Shown in pieces: positions 60,901 through 64,000 of a stretch of DNA of 64,000 nt. How positions within the stretch are numbered: the first letter of the stretch is position 1; each line of letters opens with the position of its first letter. The notes under the pieces were generated by a model. That model did no database searches, was not told the origin of the DNA, and saw only the letters and a program-made list of their open reading frames with translations. The stretch spans positions 68,883,801-68,947,800 of the forward strand of contig NC_052017.1 of NCBI RefSeq assembly GCF_015832195.1, in the 5' to 3' direction. The stretch is from Motacilla alba alba. Taxonomy: Eukaryota > Chordata > Aves > Passeriformes > Motacillidae. A program made the position numbers and the translations under genes.

Positions 60901-61659
60901 GTGACAGTCATTCCCCCTTTAATTTTCCACAGAAACCACCAACAGCCAAAGTGGTTCTGGAGCAGACGGCTAAGAAAACAGAGTGGCAGTGGGAAAGCCC
61001 TGCTTTTGAACTCAGGTGAGATGAAAGATAATTATACTGGCTACACTCTTGGGGTTTTTTTTAACTGCTTGCTTAGCATACAAGTGGTGCAGCTGGAATG
61101 CTGCTCGCTGTCACCCCGGTAGGCAAACAGGTACCTTGGCTGCAGAAAATACCAAGTTCCCGGTGTGTCTGCTTGCAGTGAGGTGGCTTCACTGCGTGTT
61201 GGGACCTGCACGGTCTGTAGGACACACAGCCTTTGTGTTGATGCCAAGGGTGGCAATATGGTCCATTTCATGTAAATGTGAGACAGCCCTTGGGCTCCTG
61301 GCAGGCTGCCAGGGCAGCCCGCAGCTCTCCTATGACGATAATATCACTGTGATATTCTACAGAGATCAATTAAAATGCTGCAGCCACTTCAAGCACGTGG
61401 GATCCCCTAACCCAGAATTCTTAAGTACGGCAAAGATTGATGTAGTTATTATAGCCACATGCATGGATGCACAAAAGAGCTGGAGCTGGAGTTACTCCCA
61501 GTAACTTTTAACTGAAAGCTCTAAAAATGAGAAGATGAATACAATACACAGAATTGGATTTTAAGTACACTCTGCAACAAGTCAGTGGGACTGCTTCCAT
61601 CGCTGACAAAAGAGAACAGTCCTGCAAATCTATCTTGCTCGCTACAGTTTTCTGCTAGT

Positions 61660-62000
61660 TCTTGTACAATATTGGCAGATTAATAATTTCTTTATGCTTT
61701 TTTCTCCAGGAGAAGCCATAATTTTCTCTAATATCATAGTGGGTTTTTGTGGAAATTAGCATACTACAAAATGAGAATGGCAAATAACTCCATTTCTAAA
61801 TGCTATGTTCAGCAGCCAGATTTATTAGTGGATTTGGCAGCATTTGCCAACTCCTTTGCACATGAATAACTCTACTCACATTGTTTAAACAAATGAAACT
61901 AGGATAAATGAGATTAATTTGCCAATAGCAAATTACATTCTATTTAAGAATAAGAATTAGCCTGTACCAAACCCACATGCTTTTGTTTATTTCCCATATA
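61660..62000. promoter_or_regulatory. Candidate enhancer in the GMDS intron with palindromic forkhead site
   Basis: TTGTTTAAACAA (61881-61892) is the same 12-mer as at 31252. Flanked by TTAATTTGCCAATAG and several TTAATAATT-like cores. Confidence 0.32.
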
Positions 62001-64000
62001 ATTTATGCACAGAAACACTATAGCAGATTATCTGAGATTATAGGTTTCAGTGCACTTAAGTAGAAGAAAATTGGAGGAGTGTCCTGCAACAGGGATACCT
62101 TTCCAAGAGCCTGGAGACCACAGAAGGACCTGACACAAGGAGATACCTGAACCTCTCACAGAGCTCATGCCACTCTGAGGAGAAAAGAACTGTGTGTTAC
62201 AGTTGGCTTAGTCAACACGCACAGCTCAGACTGAAGGAACATAAAGCTGGATTAACCTACCCTTGCAGACATTGCTGCATATTCAGCCATAGATGGGGAT
62301 ACTGGTTACTCTACCCAGTGGAAGGCAGAGTCTGCTCTAAACATGACACGAAACCTAAACAAATTGTCTGTCGTATTGTTTCGTTTGTCACATATTCAAA
62401 CTAGTTCTCCAAACTCCATTTTGTTCTCGATTACAGCATGCCTCAATTTGCTACATAAAGTTGTTGTAAGTATGGCACTCCAGCTGTCACTGATGGAAAG
62501 TGAAAATTTTTTATTATTACAACTTTGTGCTTCAGTGCCACAAATACTCTTAAAAATGTTCCCTATACCCTCCCTAAGCATGGCATACATCTTCCCTTTC
62601 AAGAAGTCATGATCTCTCTTCATTTCCCCTTGGCTGTTTCTGCTTCCTTCATTAAACACTTCTTTTCCACTTGCCATATTCCCCTCTAAATCACCTCCAT
62701 TTATCTACCAGTCTCCCTCATACACCTTTCTTTAACATATATTCCATTTGTCCTACTGATGTTTACAGACTTATGCTGTTTTTTCCCTTCCCCCTTCTCT
62801 GAAGGGTTTTTTCCCATCACCTTTGAAGACTGTGTGCTAGGTACTCCCGGCCCCAAGCACAAAGCCTTCAAGATGGAGTCTAAAGCCAGTGGTGGCAGAG
62901 GGAGCACGAAGGATGCCTTCTCTCCTTGGGCCTTCACCTGGGAAGAGATACTTGGAGCACGAAATAAGAAAAGAATCAAAAGGTCTCCTTGGAAGTGACG
63001 CCATGGGCTAGACCACCCTTCCAGCAGATAGGTCTGTTCACTGTAAGACCAATTGCAAGACCATTCACGACAAACTCTGAATAGGGAGAAGGGTAGCCAA
63101 GAACACAACAACTGCCTCTAGTGATTAATCCTTCCACGCCTTTCAGGGCTGGAAAGACTTGGGGACGAATGATGACTTCCCTTGATAAAGTCCACTAACT
63201 TGGAGGTGGGCTGAAAGCATCTTTCTCTTAAAAGAAAAACAGAACTTTCGTAAAGGTTATCACTTATCACCATGAAAATTGTGTGCTGGCATTTTAAAGA
63301 CTTTTTCTTGAAAAGTAATAAAAGTAACTAGCAGAAAAGTGATGTCATTTCTGACATTGTCTGTATGGAAACCCCCAATAGGAAGTACTGTAAACCATTT
63401 CCCAATCTGCTTTTACACAAGCCTAGGACTTAAAAAGAAAATTTAAGTGTTTAATGCTTAAACCAAATGTTTAATTTTCAACATCCCCATAGAGTCACAC
63501 TGCAATGTGGAGGTTGCAGTTAAAAGCCCAGATTCCTTCATCTTCCTGACATTGAATCTACACTATAACAAAAACATTTTGAAATTAATGTAGAAATAGT
63601 TCTAACTGGAGCATTAACATAATTTACTTCAGTCATGTTCATCAGGATCATTTATATCTTACACATGTGATGTGTAAGTATTCACTCTGCCTATACATAT
63701 ACAGTTGGATCTTATATATTATATATAAAAACACTCCCTTACAAAGTATGATTCATTGATTTAGCAGTTGGTATTTTAGCTTTTACAGTCTGTTCAAAAG
63801 CAGTTTATACTTTTAGAAGTATGGTGTATATAATCATTACCACTTTAAGTAGGGCCTCATCCAATCTATATGAAAAGATGCATTACACGTGCTAAGCTGA
63901 GCACTGAAACCTACTGAGACAACTCAAAGCTGTGGAAGAATTGTGAGTCACACTTTGGCTAACTGTTTTCTGTGCCATTAGAAAGTGGTTTGTTACCTGA

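Larger units (their letters stand above)
36875..64000 (-). other. GMDS: GMDS intron, running beyond the window
   Basis: From the penultimate exon to the window end I find no further exon. A minus-strand exon ending in the GMDS residues VDLKYYRPTEV was searched for by eye and not seen. GMDS introns are very long in vertebrates. The sequence is AT-rich and contains two CR1 copies, one CpG island (43.4-43.8 kb), an older repeat remnant and enhancer-like stretches listed separately. Otherwise I see no gene in it. A missed short exon is possible. Confidence 0.75.

Noticed and set aside
36875..64000. Search for the next upstream GMDS exon (ending RPTEV)
   Set aside because: No minus-strand segment with that peptide and a following donor was found by eye. 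It probably lies beyond the window.

Overview
The window is vertebrate nuclear DNA, most likely from a bird or a close archosaur relative. Two clear CR1 retroposon tails (41.5 kb and 44.4 kb) have the avian consensus style, introns are long and AT-rich, and CpG-rich islands cluster around a developmental transcription-factor gene. I can name two protein-coding genes with confidence. One is FOXC1, a complete single-exon gene on the + strand with its CDS at 22157-23866. The other is the 3' end of GMDS on the - strand: its last two coding exons are at 36806-36874 and 36358-36420, and the rest of the window is read as GMDS intron. The two genes converge tail to tail, the arrangement known at human 6p25 (FOXQ1-FOXF2-FOXC1-GMDS).

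Layout. 1-20.3 kb: upstream of FOXC1, with no recognised gene. It holds simple repeats, worn CR1-like remnants, several repeat-free stretches rich in homeodomain, SOX, GATA and forkhead motifs that look like enhancers, and two CpG islands (16.1 and 18.4 kb) far from the FOXC1 start. 20.3-25.8 kb: FOXC1 itself, made of a microsatellite-rich upstream flank, a TATA-less CCAAT/GC-box promoter set between a pyrimidine and a purine tract, a G-rich 5' UTR with a possible upstream ORF, the intronless CDS, and a 3' UTR of about 1.96 kb with three poly(A) signals. 25.8-36.36 kb: the FOXC1-GMDS interval, with a chain of CpG islands that belong to no visible gene, two enhancer-like stretches and the GMDS 3' UTR. 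36.36-64 kb: GMDS end and intron, mostly AT-rich, with two CR1 copies, one CpG island beside a GATA-site cluster (43.1-43.8 kb) and two enhancer-like stretches near 60.6 and 61.8 kb.

How the parts relate. FOXC1 is a forkhead transcription factor of mesenchyme, eye, heart, vessel and kidney development. GMDS is a housekeeping enzyme of GDP-fucose synthesis. In such loci the housekeeping neighbour often hosts enhancers of the developmental gene, so candidate elements in the GMDS intron may act on FOXC1; this is inference. The most interesting signals are three copies of a palindromic double forkhead site (TGTTTAAACA), a recurring ACTTAATT motif upstream of FOXC1, a perfect 13-bp inverted repeat 4.8 kb upstream, the orphan CpG islands, and a weak set of exon-like segments near 4-5.4 kb. 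I found no CRISPR array, tRNA, rRNA, intact transposon or viral gene.
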